DNA of 64,000 nucleotides, from assembly GCA_022457065.1 (NCBI GenBank), contig JAJGBQ010000002.1, forward strand, positions 2,666,001 to 2,730,000, written 5' to 3'. The notes under the pieces are model-generated. The model did not search any database. It saw only the letters and a list, made by a program, of their open reading frames with translations, and was not told the DNA's origin. This DNA is from Curvularia sp. ZM96. Its lineage: Eukaryota; Ascomycota; Dothideomycetes; Pleosporales; Pleosporaceae. Shown here piece after piece: positions 21,827-33,232 of the stretch. Position numbers and translations under genes: made by a program. Every line of letters starts with the position of its first letter. Within the stretch, counting starts at the first letter, position 1.

Positions 21827-22785
21827 ATGGCCTCCGGACGCGCAGATGCTGAAAAAGAGATAAAACGCAACCCGCATGGGGACTTCAAGGCTGTCGAAGC
21901 CTCTCGCCCACCTTTTGACAAGTCGGCTTCATTCCACTATACGCAAGCCCCCAAGCCAGACTGGAAGCCAGGCAGCGGCCCCAACAATGCATCGAGCGAG
22001 GGCAAATCGCACCGCTCCATCGATCCATACGAGCAAGGCCGCCCGGTCGTGAACAACTACAAAATGCTCATATCCGCCATTGTACCGCGACCTGTTGGCT
22101 TCGTCTCAACCGTAAGCGGCGACGGGCAATCCACCAACCTGGCACCATTCAGCTACTTCAACCTCGTGAACCACGACCCGCCCATGTTCGTCCTCGGTTT
22201 CGCCGGCGGCCTGGACCGAGCCAAGGACACGCTCAAGAACCTGCTTGATACGAAAGAAGCGACCATCAACATCATTTCAGAGGAATACATCGAAGCGGCA
22301 AATTTCACGAGCATTAATGCACCGATTGGCATCAGTGAGTGGTCGTTTAGCGGGCTGCATGCGGAGAAGAGTAAGATTGTGCGCCCGGATCGCGTCAAGG
22401 AGGCTGTCTTTAGTATCGAGGCCAAGTTGGTGAGCACGACGGAGTGGACGAGTAAGAATCCCGATACGCCGGGTAAGAAGACGGGCGTTACGGCTTTTGT
22501 CGAGGGTGTCAACTTTTGGGTTAGAGAGGACGCAATTGACGAGCAGGGCGTGCTTGTTGATCCGGCGGTAAGTTTGCTCACGATCGTCTTGGTGTTTTAA
22601 TTGCTTTCAAATGTGCTAATGTGTGCTTTGCCTTGTAGGTTCTCAAGCCCATTTCCAGACTGGGTGGTATTACGTATGGGCGCACGACGCAAGCGTTTGA
22701 GCTCCCGAGACCAGACTATGACGAGGTGACCAAGGATCCTGAGGTGAAGAATTTGGCGAAGCCAAAGGGTGAGAGCCAATTGTAG
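21827..22785 (+). CDS. Flavin reductase-like FMN-binding protein (DIM6/NTAB type)
   Basis: Two exons (21827-22567, 22639-22785) encode 295 residues. The split-barrel FMN-binding domain starts near residue 72 with NNYKMLISAIVPRPVGFVST, followed by NLAPFSYFNLVNHDPPMF and TLKNLLDTKEATINIISEEY, all typical of flavin reductase-like and HpaC/DIM6 proteins that bind FMN and reduce it with NAD(P)H or use it in oxygenation. The C-terminal exon supplies RLGGITYGRTT, a usual family end. The N-terminal 70 residues are polar and probably disordered. Substrate unknown. Confidence 0.88.
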
Positions 22786-22976
22786 ACTTAGACGTAGACA
22801 TAGACACTCACATCTAGAACGGTTCGCTTTTGGAAAAGAAAGAATCGGAATAAGAAACATACGCCCTGAAATTCTTTATTTTTTGATTGGCATTACGCGT
22901 CCTACCCTCCATTTCTGATCCCACCCCTTTTCTTTTCTGTTTGCTGGATTTACCAAGATCCAGTATCATTATACGA

Positions 22977-24645
22977 CTACTCCTGTCTTTCCTTGGCACC
23001 GTCGACTGCCTTGGCCCAATCATACACCTTCATGTAGATACCCTCGGAAATCGTAATACACGAGCTACCCACGGCACACCCAGTCCAGAGTCCCACGAGT
23101 TTCAAATCGCGCGAGAAGCACAGGAATAGCGCCAACGGTACTGCAATGACGTAGTAGACGAACAGATTGCACCAACCACCAATACTCTGTTTACCCAAAC
23201 CGCGTAGCAGCGCATTGACCATTGCGGTTGTCGAATCTGCGAATTGGAACGCAGCGAGCAGGGGGAGTACAGTGGCAACGATGCTCACAACTTCAGGGTC
23301 GCTAGTGAAGGCGCGGGGCAGAATGTTGCGGAATGCCGTGAGGAAGATGAAGTCGATGAGTCCGATTGCGAGGAAGATGACGACGTAAGTTTTTGTGGCC
23401 GTACGGGCGGCTGAGAGGGAGCCTGCTCCGATGAGATTGCCCAGACGAGTGGAGACGGCGACTCCGACGCTGAAAGGGACATGGTAGATGGCTACAGCAA
23501 GGGTCATAACGCTGCGGGTGTTGCGTTAGTATGGGCCAGAAAGTCGCGGAGGGCACTAAGACTTACATTGATTGAGCCGCTAGATGCGCAGTGGAAAGAT
23601 AGCTTGTGGAGAAAGTGAGAATGTCCTAAGGAAGTTAGTATACCGATTACAAAATCGTACAGATGAATGACATACAAATGCAAGCCATTCTGTCTCCACC
23701 ATAATGATACCTGGCACGGCTAGCTTGGCCATTGGTCCCCAATTCGTGAACGCAGCTGTAGTGAAGCCGTCCCAGCACTCGAGCGACGCTGGGTTCACAA
23801 AATAGACATAGACGAAGAGGAGCACCGGCAGAAGGTTGTTAGAGACAACGGTCGCAAGCGCAGCACCAGTCAGATCCCAGTCCAAAACAAAGACGAAGAC
23901 ATAGTTTAGGGCAATATTGATTGGCGTCGCAATGAGCAGAACGAAGAGAGAGGCATTGAAGAGGCCCTGGGCTTGTGTGAATCTCTTGCCAGCTTCAAAG
24001 ATTGCATATCCTGGTGCACCAGCCAGCAATAACGAGAGATAGTAGCCGGCGAGGTGAGCCAATTCCTTTTCTGGGACGAGAGCTGCAAGGATCCAGCCTG
24101 AACATAGCCAGATGGCGCCAATGGGAATGGTGACAGCCAGCATGAACAAGATCATGCGCTGAAGGTGGAGGCCGACCATGGCCTTCTTTCCGGATCCGTA
24201 GGCTTGTGCGCAGAGCGTATCTAGAGAGGTAGCCAGTCCTTCGTAGATGGCTAGTCCCGTGATGTTGGCTGTCATGGTGGCCAGAGAGACGGCTCCAAGC
24301 TCATCTGTCCCGACTGCATTGAATATCAGGTCAGTATACCCCTCAGAGATTTCTTCATATCAGGCACTTACTATGACCAACAACAAAGATGGTGATGAGG
24401 CTGAACGAGTACTGTAGTAGATACGTTCCCATGAGTGGAACACTGTACTTGAACAGCAACTTGGCCTCCTGTCCCGCCATCGTGCCCAGCTCTTCTACCG
24501 CACCATTTCCCACCAGACTCTCAAGGTCGGACGGGTCGGTAATGGCTCCATAATGATGTTGTCTGGCCGCATTGTCGTGTGCCTTGAGCAAGCCCACGCG
24601 CTCAGCGGAACTAGCGGAAAATCGGCGGGCGTCGGAAGCGTCCAT
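22977..24645 (-). CDS. MATE family multidrug/toxin extrusion transporter
   Basis: Four exons (24645-24372, 24313-23676, 23625-23567, 23511-22977) encode 501 residues. MATE proteins export organic cations and drugs by H+ or Na+ antiport through 12 membrane helices. Visible signature segments are GHIGTDELGAVSLATM, EGLATSLDTLCAQAYGSG, GLFNASLFVLLIATPINIAL, STAHLAAQSIV, STRLGNLIGAG and ADSTTAMVNALLRGLGKQSIG, the last two being strong MATE motifs. The start at 24645 (CACCATGG) gives a normal-length polar N-terminus; an in-frame ATG at 24849 would add 68 low-complexity residues. Substrate unknown. Confidence 0.92.
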
Positions 24646-26299
24646 GGTGTACGCGGTGATGCCGCCGGAAGTGAAGGGAAATGGAACAAAGACCAGGGCT
24701 AATGACGATATATCATAGTCGCACTCCTGGGGCGCGTCTTTGGTGGTGTCCTCGACTTTGTTATGGTGTTGCGAGCTTCCTTTTGGCTGTGGCTGCCACA
24801 GTGGGGCGAGGAGCCGCGCCTCTGGGCCCTGTGCTGTTAATGGCGCCATGGGGGGAGGGCGAGACGGGGCGGCTTGTAGCGAAGCAGTAAGGCGTCGGAG
24901 AGCCTACTGACTGGGCAGCATAATCTGCTGGTGCGCGCGTGGGTGGAGTTCCTCTCTCCGCGAACGTTGCCCGGATGAGGGAAACTTGTACCCACACCTG
25001 CTCACGAATAGACTTGGGTTGTTTGATGGGCGGAGATGAACCATTACTTTTCTTTCCACCTGGTCCCGCCTGCGGCTTGTTGCCCGTCCATGTTTACCTG
25101 CATGCATATGCTGCCGGGGACTGCCAGTCGCAATCGTGAACCGTGTGTTATAGGCTGGGAGAGCGCGGGCCGTCAGAGGATTCGGGCGATTTCTTATTGG
25201 CGAGCGCCCGTTTGGTTGATCTGACCACCTCCGGCTGGGCCAGACTTGCGGCGATTCACTATTGTCCGTCAATGTGCGTCTGTTGGTGATATTGAGTCGT
25301 CGTGTTCAGATCCGTATTTTGATCCTTACCAAAGTGCCAGTGCAAAATACCAATGTGTTCTGTCCGCCAGAGTCGAGTCCTGTGCTGCGCGCATCTCCGC
25401 ACGTAGGGACTCTTCCCGATCTGCGTCACGTGCATCCCTAACCAGGAATATAGCTTTGCCTGCAGGACCAAGTGGCTTCGCCATACATAATTCGTTCATA
25501 TTGTTTAGAGAGAGGCTTCTATCCAGAGCCACGACGCGGTTGCTCTATGTCTTACGTGGTGTCAGCCCATCTCCAGACATGTTTACAGACTTCAACAACG
25601 TGTGCCATGATCCATGAGAGAACGGCATCTCAATTGGGTGCCTTACGTCATATACAATAATATCGGGAAGTTCATATGTTCTTGCTTGATGAGTCTTGCA
25701 ATAGGTTCTGCAGTAGAGGGGGTTGAGCAGTCAAAAATGACCTCATTGTCTAGTGGACAGGAACCAGACCGGTTATATCCTATGCGGGACCTCGATCGCC
25801 AGATCTCCATCTGGAGAAGAATTGCATACTTGTATTCACTCCCTTCTCAGATCAAGCGTTTGCCAATTTCGCTTAAGCTCATCTCAATGGTGTCACTGGG
25901 CTCGTTTGATTGGACTATCAACATGGTGGCTTGCAGCGGACTGCCTCCTAGTTCTCCAAATGGCCGATCTGCTCACTTAGTCTTCTGACTATGATGCTTG
26001 GTGGTATTCCATTTGTATTGTGTTGTGTTAATGAACCGCTGCTACGCACTCAGTCACGATCCACGGCATCTTCAGCTGGCCACGCGTCACTCCAATCTGT
26101 GTTGTGAATGCTGAACTAGTCACCGACCAGGGACTTCTGATATACGACGCGTACATTGGTAGTAGTTTGACAGTGATTTGCTAGCCTGGCACAGGCCAGT
26201 CGTAGAATATGTCCATAGAAAAATAATATAACCATGATACTGAAGAGAGTGTGATATTTTTCCTGTTTTTAATCCGTTCTGTATCCAACATTAGTCAAG
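24646..26299. other. Long intergenic region, possible decayed coding remnants
   Basis: No intact gene. On the minus strand a frame is open from about 25975 to 25646 apart from one TGA (25847-25849), and a second short frame runs 25545-25329. These could be chance. No recognisable domain. Confidence 0.45.
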
Positions 26300-27721
26300 A
26301 TGAAGTACTCCAGCATGAACTTCTTACTCCCCTGTTTTCTGGGCAAGTCAAACACACCCAAGTCAATCGGCTGTAAAGCAAGAACAAACACTGATACCCG
26401 ATCTCTCGAATAGCTTTTTCCCGACTCGCAGTTGCCTCAGACGTACCAACGCCCCAAGATAAACCTGCGTACGCAACATTCATCAAGCCGACCCCGAATG
26501 GTAATTTCACATTTGCTCTGAGTGCAGTAAACGACACAGGCGATACTTACATTCATCTCTCTGCACCCACAGCATACCAATGGATTGGCGTGGGCACAGG
26601 TTCCCAGATGGCTGGCAGCGTCATGCTCATCGTGTACAAGAACAATTCTGCGAACGGCAAGTCTCCATGTCCCATCCTGCCTTCCAACACACAGACAGAC
26701 TTATACAGAACAAGGCGTAACACTCTCACCCCGCCTCGCCACAGGAGAGTTCCAACCAGACTACAGTCCCCAGATCAACTGCACCCTCCTATCCGGAACA
26801 TCAGACAAGAGCAGCCAGTCCAGCACGGCCAAAAGGTCTAGCTCCTCCCCATCTTCTTCTCGGTCTTCCTCCACCATCTTCAACACAACCATCCACTGCA
26901 CCAACCTCCCCTCCCTGGGCCAAAACACAGGCACCCTCTCCTTCACGAACCCCTGCCAACCCTTCATCTACGCCCTCGGCCCCCACGCATCGTCTTCTCA
27001 GCAACTCTCGGACAATTCTGCGTCAGCAAACATCCAAGAGCACAGCTCATACGGCAAGTTCTGGGTCGACATGGTCAACGCTACATCTGGGACGTCAATG
27101 AGTTCCAGCGGAAGGCATATCGGCGTGCCGAGTGGTGTTGCGCTGCTGGAGACGAAGAATGCAGGAACGGGGGGTGACGAGAATACGCTGAGTACCGTGC
27201 ACGGAGTGTTTATGCTTGTGGCGTTCGTGATCGTATTTCCGCTTGGTACTGTCTTGCTTCGCTGGCTCAAGAAAGGGGTGCGGGCACATTGGATTGTGCA
27301 GAGTGTGGGTGTGGTGCTTGTGGTGGTTGGAGGAGGACTGGGGATAGCGCTTAGTGAGATGAGTAACGATGTAAGTTTCTTTCCCTTATTGTCTTTGCTA
27401 CTTCGTAGTGTTCTTGGGAAATAGGTACTGACGGTTTAGGACTCGGACTATTCAGATGCCCATCAGATCCTCGGTCCGATACTCTTTGGTCTCGTATTTT
27501 TCCAGTGGAGTCTCGGACTATGGCATCACTTGCGCTATAAGTGGTACCAGCGGCCGACAGTGTTTGGAGAGATACATCGTGTTGTTGGGCTAATCGTGTT
27601 GATAATAGGCTTGGTGAATGGGTTTCTCGGGTACCGCCTCAGCGGTAATGATCATAATAACGTGTGGCTGGGTATTGTTGTAGCGGTTGTCGTAGTGATT
27701 ACAGTAGGGCTGTTGGGATAG
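26300..27721 (+). CDS. DOMON + cytochrome b561 membrane protein, apparently shortened C-terminus
   Basis: Four exons (26300-26342, 26432-26656, 26709-27370, 27440-27721) encode 403 residues. A signal peptide (MKYSSMNFLLPCFLVAS) leads to a DOMON-type heme or sugar-binding domain (YIHLSAPTAYQWIGVGTGSQ ... PRLATGEFQPDY), then a b561 domain with candidate heme histidines in VHGVFMLVAF, DAHQILGP, LWHHLRYKWY and GEIHRVVGL. Such proteins are thought to move electrons across the plasma membrane. Introns 1 and 2 have GC donors. A TAG at 27719-27721 right after the last membrane helix is followed by 34 open in-frame codons beginning KHLKRRK, which look like the missing cytosolic tail. The acceptor of intron 2 is ambiguous by six bases. 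Confidence 0.8.
26343..26431 (+). other. GC-AG intron 1 of the DOMON-b561 gene
   Basis: Donor CTGG|GCAAGT, acceptor CTCGCAG. Removal joins a signal peptide to the DOMON domain. The unspliced frame meets a TAG. Confidence 0.65.
26657..26708 (+). other. GC-AG intron 2 of the DOMON-b561 gene
   Basis: Donor ACG|GCAAGT, acceptor TATACAG. An alternative acceptor, ACAAG, lies six bases downstream and keeps the frame. No GT donor restores the domain. Confidence 0.6.
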
Positions 27722-27826
27722 AAGCATCTGAAGAGAAGAAAGGTGGACAAGGGTGGAGAATCCTTCAATATGGCGCCTATTGTCCGAGGAAGTGATGCGG
27801 GTTATCACTCGGACGAGGATAAATAG
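27722..27826 (+). pseudogene. In-frame tail remnant after the TAG of the DOMON-b561 gene
   Basis: Thirty-four codons continue in the same frame after the stop: basic residues directly after the helix (KHLKRRKVDKGG), then a Ser/Asp-rich end (GYHSDEDK) and a TAG. A single base change, TGG to TAG, would explain it. Stop-codon readthrough or a base-call error are alternatives. Confidence 0.5.
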
Positions 27827-29962
27827 TAGGTTTGAGAGGTCTGTTGATAATGGTACTTATTTGATCGGCGAGCGTGCGTTGCGTATGTTGCATCTTTTTC
27901 ACTTCAGCACTTTATTTCAGCATACTTTTATTGGTTTATATAGCAGGTAGTAGTCGCATATAATGGATACATGTATATTGGGTCGCTCTTTACTTTAACC
28001 ATACACGTGGGCATGTTACTGAACACTTAGCAGATTATCATGTTTAAGTGAGGTTATATTATGTCCACCCCAGTCCTTCTCTCTCTTCTAGCTCTCCGGA
28101 CTATCTCAAGCGCTGCAATAAAAATATGCCATCTTGATAGATCAACACTGGCTACCATCTCCATGGGTAGCATTCACTGCATTACCCCCGAAATTGTAGA
28201 CCTATCAATCAATTTCTCCACGCTGGGTAGAGAAAAAAAAGCGGGTTTGAATACAATAAATACTTGTCATGGTTATTCCGTAGTAAACAACTATCAGGTT
28301 TTGGAAAAGCTCAGTGTCTAGGAAAAGTCTAGACATTACATAATTAGAAAAGCAAGGAAAAACAGAAAAGAGTGCATAATGTGGAGAAGAGATAGCTAGT
28401 AAACATAGTGAGCAAGCTCAACCTAACTCTAAGAAATCGACACACGGTATTTTTGTTTTCCGATTTTCTTTCCCATGATTCTCTTCATTTCTGTCCCCCC
28501 ACGCCTCCGCTCCGCCCAGCCCAGCCTAGCCTAGTCTCTCCATACAGCCCAGTCCAGCCGGCGCCATACCAAGCAAACCCTAGGTAGTTGCAGACGCCAA
28601 CCCGTCCGCCTGCACATGCGCACATACATCTGGATGCAATCTCCGCTAGAAAAAAGAAACTAAAGCCAGCGGAGGCAAAGGGAAAGCAGTCTCCTGAGTC
28701 AAAAGCCTGATGCATATGCACCTTTCTACGCGTCCCCAGAGCCAACAAAAGACAAGGGGGATACATAGACAACAACCATACCCCCATCCTCGTACTACCA
28801 TGTCAGCGGGTCGTATCCCAAAAAGGCAAGCCGCTCGCTCGGTGAACACGCGCGCGCTCCCATTACCGCGTGGGGCACCTGAACCCGCATTTGTCCGTGC
28901 CCCCAAGGCCTCACTTCCGACACTCCTCGCCTAGCAGTCCTAGTAAATTCCGCGCTTGAGCGCATTCTATCACATCATGCCATGGCGCTGCCTAGAACTG
29001 TAGGAAATTTCTTCCCTACCACTTCTCTCATCTGCTTCTTGGTGGAGCAGTTCCATTGGCACGATTTTCGGGTGTGTGCCAAGCATGCACGTATGCCTGC
29101 CCTTGCGCCGAGAGTAGGGGCCTTACATACTGTACCAGTAGGGTTTTTACTCAACGGACGTTCTTGCGTCTGCGTTCTGCCCGTATTCGCATAGCGTATT
29201 TGGTCGTCGCGGAGCGGAGAAAGGGAGAACGACAGCCCGCCCAACCTCCCCCCAAACCCACCATCTTACGAGCTTTGCTGCGCCAAGGACAGCCCACTTA
29301 GCCGACGCTGCATTAGCCCCAAGGAAAAAAAGTTGGGGGGAAGCGGATATCTCGAGCTTCTTGTTGAGGGACCAGGAGACGGATTCCTAGCTAGCCATGC
29401 ATCTGCATCTGCATCGGCAGCGGCATTCGAGGTCGGGGATGGGTATGAACGGCCTTTTCGCAATGCAAACTAGCGCAATCTCACACACACTCTCTTTCTC
29501 GTCCCGACTTGTAACGTACCCCACGCACGTGTGGCGCCGGCACTGGAGAAAATAGGGCCGAGCGCTCAGGCCGCCGAAAAAACGACGTAATGCCTAGCAG
29601 GACCCTAGCGGCGATGATGAAATAGGTAGGTTTGCTGGCATGAGGCAGGGCATCATCGATTACATTGGTACGTCAGTTTTCTGACTGCCGCAAAAAATAA
29701 AGAAGGAGAGTAAAAGGTCTGGTGACGGGCTGTTGCTGTGCGGTGAGGAAAGGGAAGGGGGCAAAACGCAATGCGACGCGTGTGTGCACGAACCGCTGCT
29801 GTGCGTGTTTGATGGTCATTGGGGAAAATGTGGTGCCTGCAGGGAGGTGTAAAAAGATCTGCACCTCCTAGTAAGTGAGTGAGGCTCAGTGACGATGGCA
29901 TGCACATCGCACAGCCCAACAGTCCAGTTGAGGGTTTGATCGGTGCACACCACCGTTGCATG

Positions 29963-29993
<31 letters not shown>

Positions 29994-30512
29994 TGGCTAC
30001 TGTTGTTTATTTCCATGGCTCCAAGGCCCCGACGGCACGCGTACTGCCGCTGCAAAAGAAAGTCTAGCTTTCGGAGAAAAACGCTTGTCGATCACTAGAC
30101 ACATGTATGATCATGAAACACGATGAATTCCTGAGTTCTCAACTGCTGTATGTGTATGCGCCTGTAGTTCAAACAAACAATGCATTTTTTTCCTGCGGGG
30201 TCAAACACCCGAGAGCCAGGTGATTCCTAGCAAAAAGCCGCCGTACATATGTTGAGAAAGAAAACAAAAGAACATGACATTGCCCACTGTCGTAACAAAG
30301 TTCTGAAATTGGCAATATGCATTCTATAGGACAAACCAAGCCCAATGCATGTAAGAGTAATGAAAGAAACAACGCCAATCCTAGCATGGAGACATGGAAC
30401 CATTCCGAGGGTTCTTACATGGGAATAACGCCAGGTAAATGCAACAAGACGGGGAAATCTAGAGGCATCAAATATTGACAGCGAAGTGAAGACAAAGGTG
30501 AAAAGGAGCGTA
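27827..30512. other. 2.7-kb gene-poor region with microsatellite
   Basis: Many short frames on both strands, none with domain features or convincing splice structure. The composition changes from A/T-rich (27.9-28.4 kb) to G/C-rich (28.5-30 kb). A (GCGT)8 repeat lies at 29963-29994. The far right end is the 3' flank of the gene ending at 30513. A non-coding transcript is possible but nothing shows it. Confidence 0.5.
29963..29994 (+). repeat. (GCGT)8 microsatellite
   Basis: Eight perfect tandem GCGT units, inside a stretch with no gene. Confidence 0.95.
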
Positions 30513-31634
30513 TTAATCGGGCCTGGCGAGAATGGCGGCCACAGCGTCACACGGGGCGCAGGGAACAATCTTGCGTTTCGGCTCCTCGGGGGCGGGGGCG
30601 GGAGGCGGACATGCGCACTCTTGCTCGTCATCGGAATCAGAGCTAGAAGCACGGCGCGCCTGTGAGAGACCAGAGGCTTCCATTGGTACAAACAGGGATC
30701 CGCTACGCTCGTACTGTGGTGTGCACGATCCATCGGCAGAGAGAAACACAGATGCGCGTCTGGAGAAATGGCCCGTAGAGAGCTCGTCGTCGCATGAGGG
30801 GTAGGCGGTGCCCCAGAAAGGCAGTTTCGGGGGCGTTCCCTGACCGTTGTATGGCACGTAAATGGACCCACCACGGGGTCTCAGGAAGGGACTGGGGTCG
30901 TCAAAGTCTTCGAATGGGCTCTCTCCTGCGCTCTCTCCTGCGCTCTTTTCGGACTCTTCTTTGGTGGCCTCGAGGTGGGATTTTTGCAGGGCCAGTTCAA
31001 GCTCCTCTGCCGTGAATGGCTGCGAGGCTTGGCGAGTGCGGTCTGATGCAGTAGTCGGCCGTGATGATTGACGGGGGTCGCTGGTCCGGCTGGCACCTGT
31101 CGATTGTTTTCGGCGTGCGTCGCGAGGATCCTCGGTAGGATTTCGGGAGAGGCCGACTAGGGCACGTCAGTAAGGCATCGGCCATGTCCACAAGACACTG
31201 TACATACCATTCAACACGTCGCCCTCGTCGTCAGAGGCTTCCTTGATGTTGGCGGGCCTGTCGTCGCCGGCAATGCTAGCGCCGATACCGCTGTCTACCC
31301 ACTCCGACTCCGGGTCGTAGTCTGAGGCACAGCTGCCTCTTCTGCTGCGGTGCATGCTGCGGCTGCGGCTCCTCCTCCTCATGCTGCTTCGGCGACTGGG
31401 CAGTCTGCTTCCCATGGGCGAGTAGAGCGAGGCGTTGCTGTGTCGACGCCAGGCGGTAGAAAAGCTAAAGGCCTCGAGCTTCTTCTTGTGTTCTGGGTCG
31501 ACGGCACGACGGTACTTGAGCGGGGGCATCTTCTCTCCAGGCTTGTAGAAGTCGGACTCTGGCTCCTCTGGCTTTGCGTGTCTGGAGCCAGCCGTGAGTA
31601 CACGCTTTAACCGGGTGCGCAGATGGCCAGGCAT
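30513..31634 (-). CDS. Hypothetical basic, Ser/Arg-rich protein
   Basis: Two exons (31634-31208, 31156-30513) encode 356 residues; the GT-AG intron keeps the frame. I do not recognise the family. Visible features are a basic N-terminus (PGHLRTRLKRVLTAGSRH), a segment FYKPGEKMPPLKYRRAVDPE, an RS-rich patch (SRRSSMRRRSRSRSMHRSRR), a short acidic stretch, a helix with a UIM-like look (AEELELALQKSHLEATKEE), a perfect tandem SAGE repeat (SAGESAGES) and a Pro/Glu-rich C-terminus with a CAPC motif. It is probably disordered and possibly phosphorylated. Codon use and the conserved-looking intron argue for a real gene. No function can be assigned. Confidence 0.7.
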
Positions 31635-33232
31635 TGTGGGCGACGGGCGGGGGATTAGATTAGGGTGCTATGCTGGGCAGGTGGTTGTTGTTGTTGTTGT
31701 GGTGGTGGTGGTGTGGTGGTGGGTTGAAGTGTGGAGGAGAAGTCGAGAAGAAGAGGGCAGTCGGAAGAGTGATCCGATATGATGTCGGCTGCAGTGAGGC
31801 TGATTAGCTGTGGGGCGTCACACAGACGCTGAGGGAGCCCTAAGGCCTGATTGGAAGGCGGGCCACGCTGAAGAGGGTGCGGTGGGACAAGGGACAAGGA
31901 CAAGGCGCAAGGCACTCAGTCTCGTGTCAGGCGGTTGGACTGGGGAAGCGGAGAGGGCGAGTCTGTATGTATATGACGGGCAGCGGGTGGGCGGCAATGC
32001 GAGGCTAGAAGAAAAGGCGGAGGGTCGCACAGCGCTTGGCCGCCCTGCACTTGTCGCACACCAACTGACGACGCTTCGCTTCGCTTCGACTCTGCGCCGA
32101 CGAGCGAGGGGTAGCGAACCTTCACCCTGGCTGGCCGTAGAAGTTTTCTGGAATCCCAGGCCCAAGACAGGCGCGAAAAGCGCAGCAGGGCCCGGAAGCA
32201 CGTCGGCCGAAGGCAAAGAAAAGAGCAGCGCCAGTGGGCCAGACGGCGCAGGCGTGAGCGCTAGACCGCGCAGGGGAGAACTGCCGTTGGGGTTGCAGCC
32301 GTGCTCGCCACCCGCTGCTGGTAATTCGCGCACTCCGCCTCGATAGCGCAGCGTAGTCTTGGGCCGACTGCAGCGGGCTTGAACGACCCTCGAATCGAGC
32401 GGGATCGAGTCGGTGCTCGTGTACATGCATGGTTTGCGTCTGTAGGTATGCCGGTGTGCTGGTACCTACCTGCAGTACATTACAGCCCAGCCCAGCACAA
32501 CACAGTACGGCATGGCACAGCACCGTATAATATAGCACACCTCAGCACGCCTCAGCACAGCGCCTGGACATGGCCATCGGTCAAGCCAGCGGCCATACAA
32601 AGGCTGCGGACAGTATGCTGTTTACTGCCCCGGGCGCAGCAAAATGTAACCCCTCCAGAGACATCGGTACCACCCTGACATGGCTGCCCGTTATTTCCAT
32701 GGCTGCCCACGCCCTCGACTGAGCTGGACTCGACTCGACTCGACGGGGGCGGGACTGGCCCGACTGATCGCTTGCCAGGATGACGCTGCCCCGCATCCTT
32801 CAGCCCAACCGACCCTTTTTATGGACAGTAAAATGCAATATTCGTTCTCTGGTACTGGATCGCTAGACGGCACAGGAATCGCTGGAAACGGAACACGGCG
32901 TAGTCTTCGCGTCGCTGCATTCGGTGCGCCGCCGTAGCTGGCTCCAGCGGCCGCCCTGATTGGCCGACGCGTCCCTAGCCGCTGCAGCGATCCAGCTACC
33001 CCAACACCATGACCTCATCGGCGTCGAGCTGGTCGACGGTGCTACAAACACGCCGTCATGTATTGACCTCACCAGCCGTGCCTTGTTTCTGCTCTTCTGC
33101 CCTCATCTACTACTAATCTATCCCACTGTTCGCGTAATTTGAATTAATTCCCGCTTGCGCTGACCCTGGGCTTTCATCCCAAGCCCACCCTCCCTCGGAC
33201 CCTGGCCAGATTCACGGCCTGCTATCGCCCAC
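31635..33232. other. 1.6-kb promoter/leader region, repeat-rich
   Basis: Contains (GTT)n/(GTG)n near 31681-31723, short GACTC tandem units near 32727 and CAGCC/CAGCA-like runs at 32484-32570. Long open frames at 31810-32538 on both strands reflect G/C-rich composition rather than genes: they have no motifs. It separates two divergent genes. Confidence 0.5.
31681..31723 (+). repeat. GTT/GTG simple repeat
   Basis: Imperfect trinucleotide run 47 bases upstream of the start codon of the 30513-31634 gene, so probably in its 5' leader. Confidence 0.85.

Noticed and set aside
31810..32426. Long overlapping frames on both strands upstream of the Ser/Arg-rich gene
   Set aside because: Both strands are open because of G/C-rich composition; no motif and no start context.
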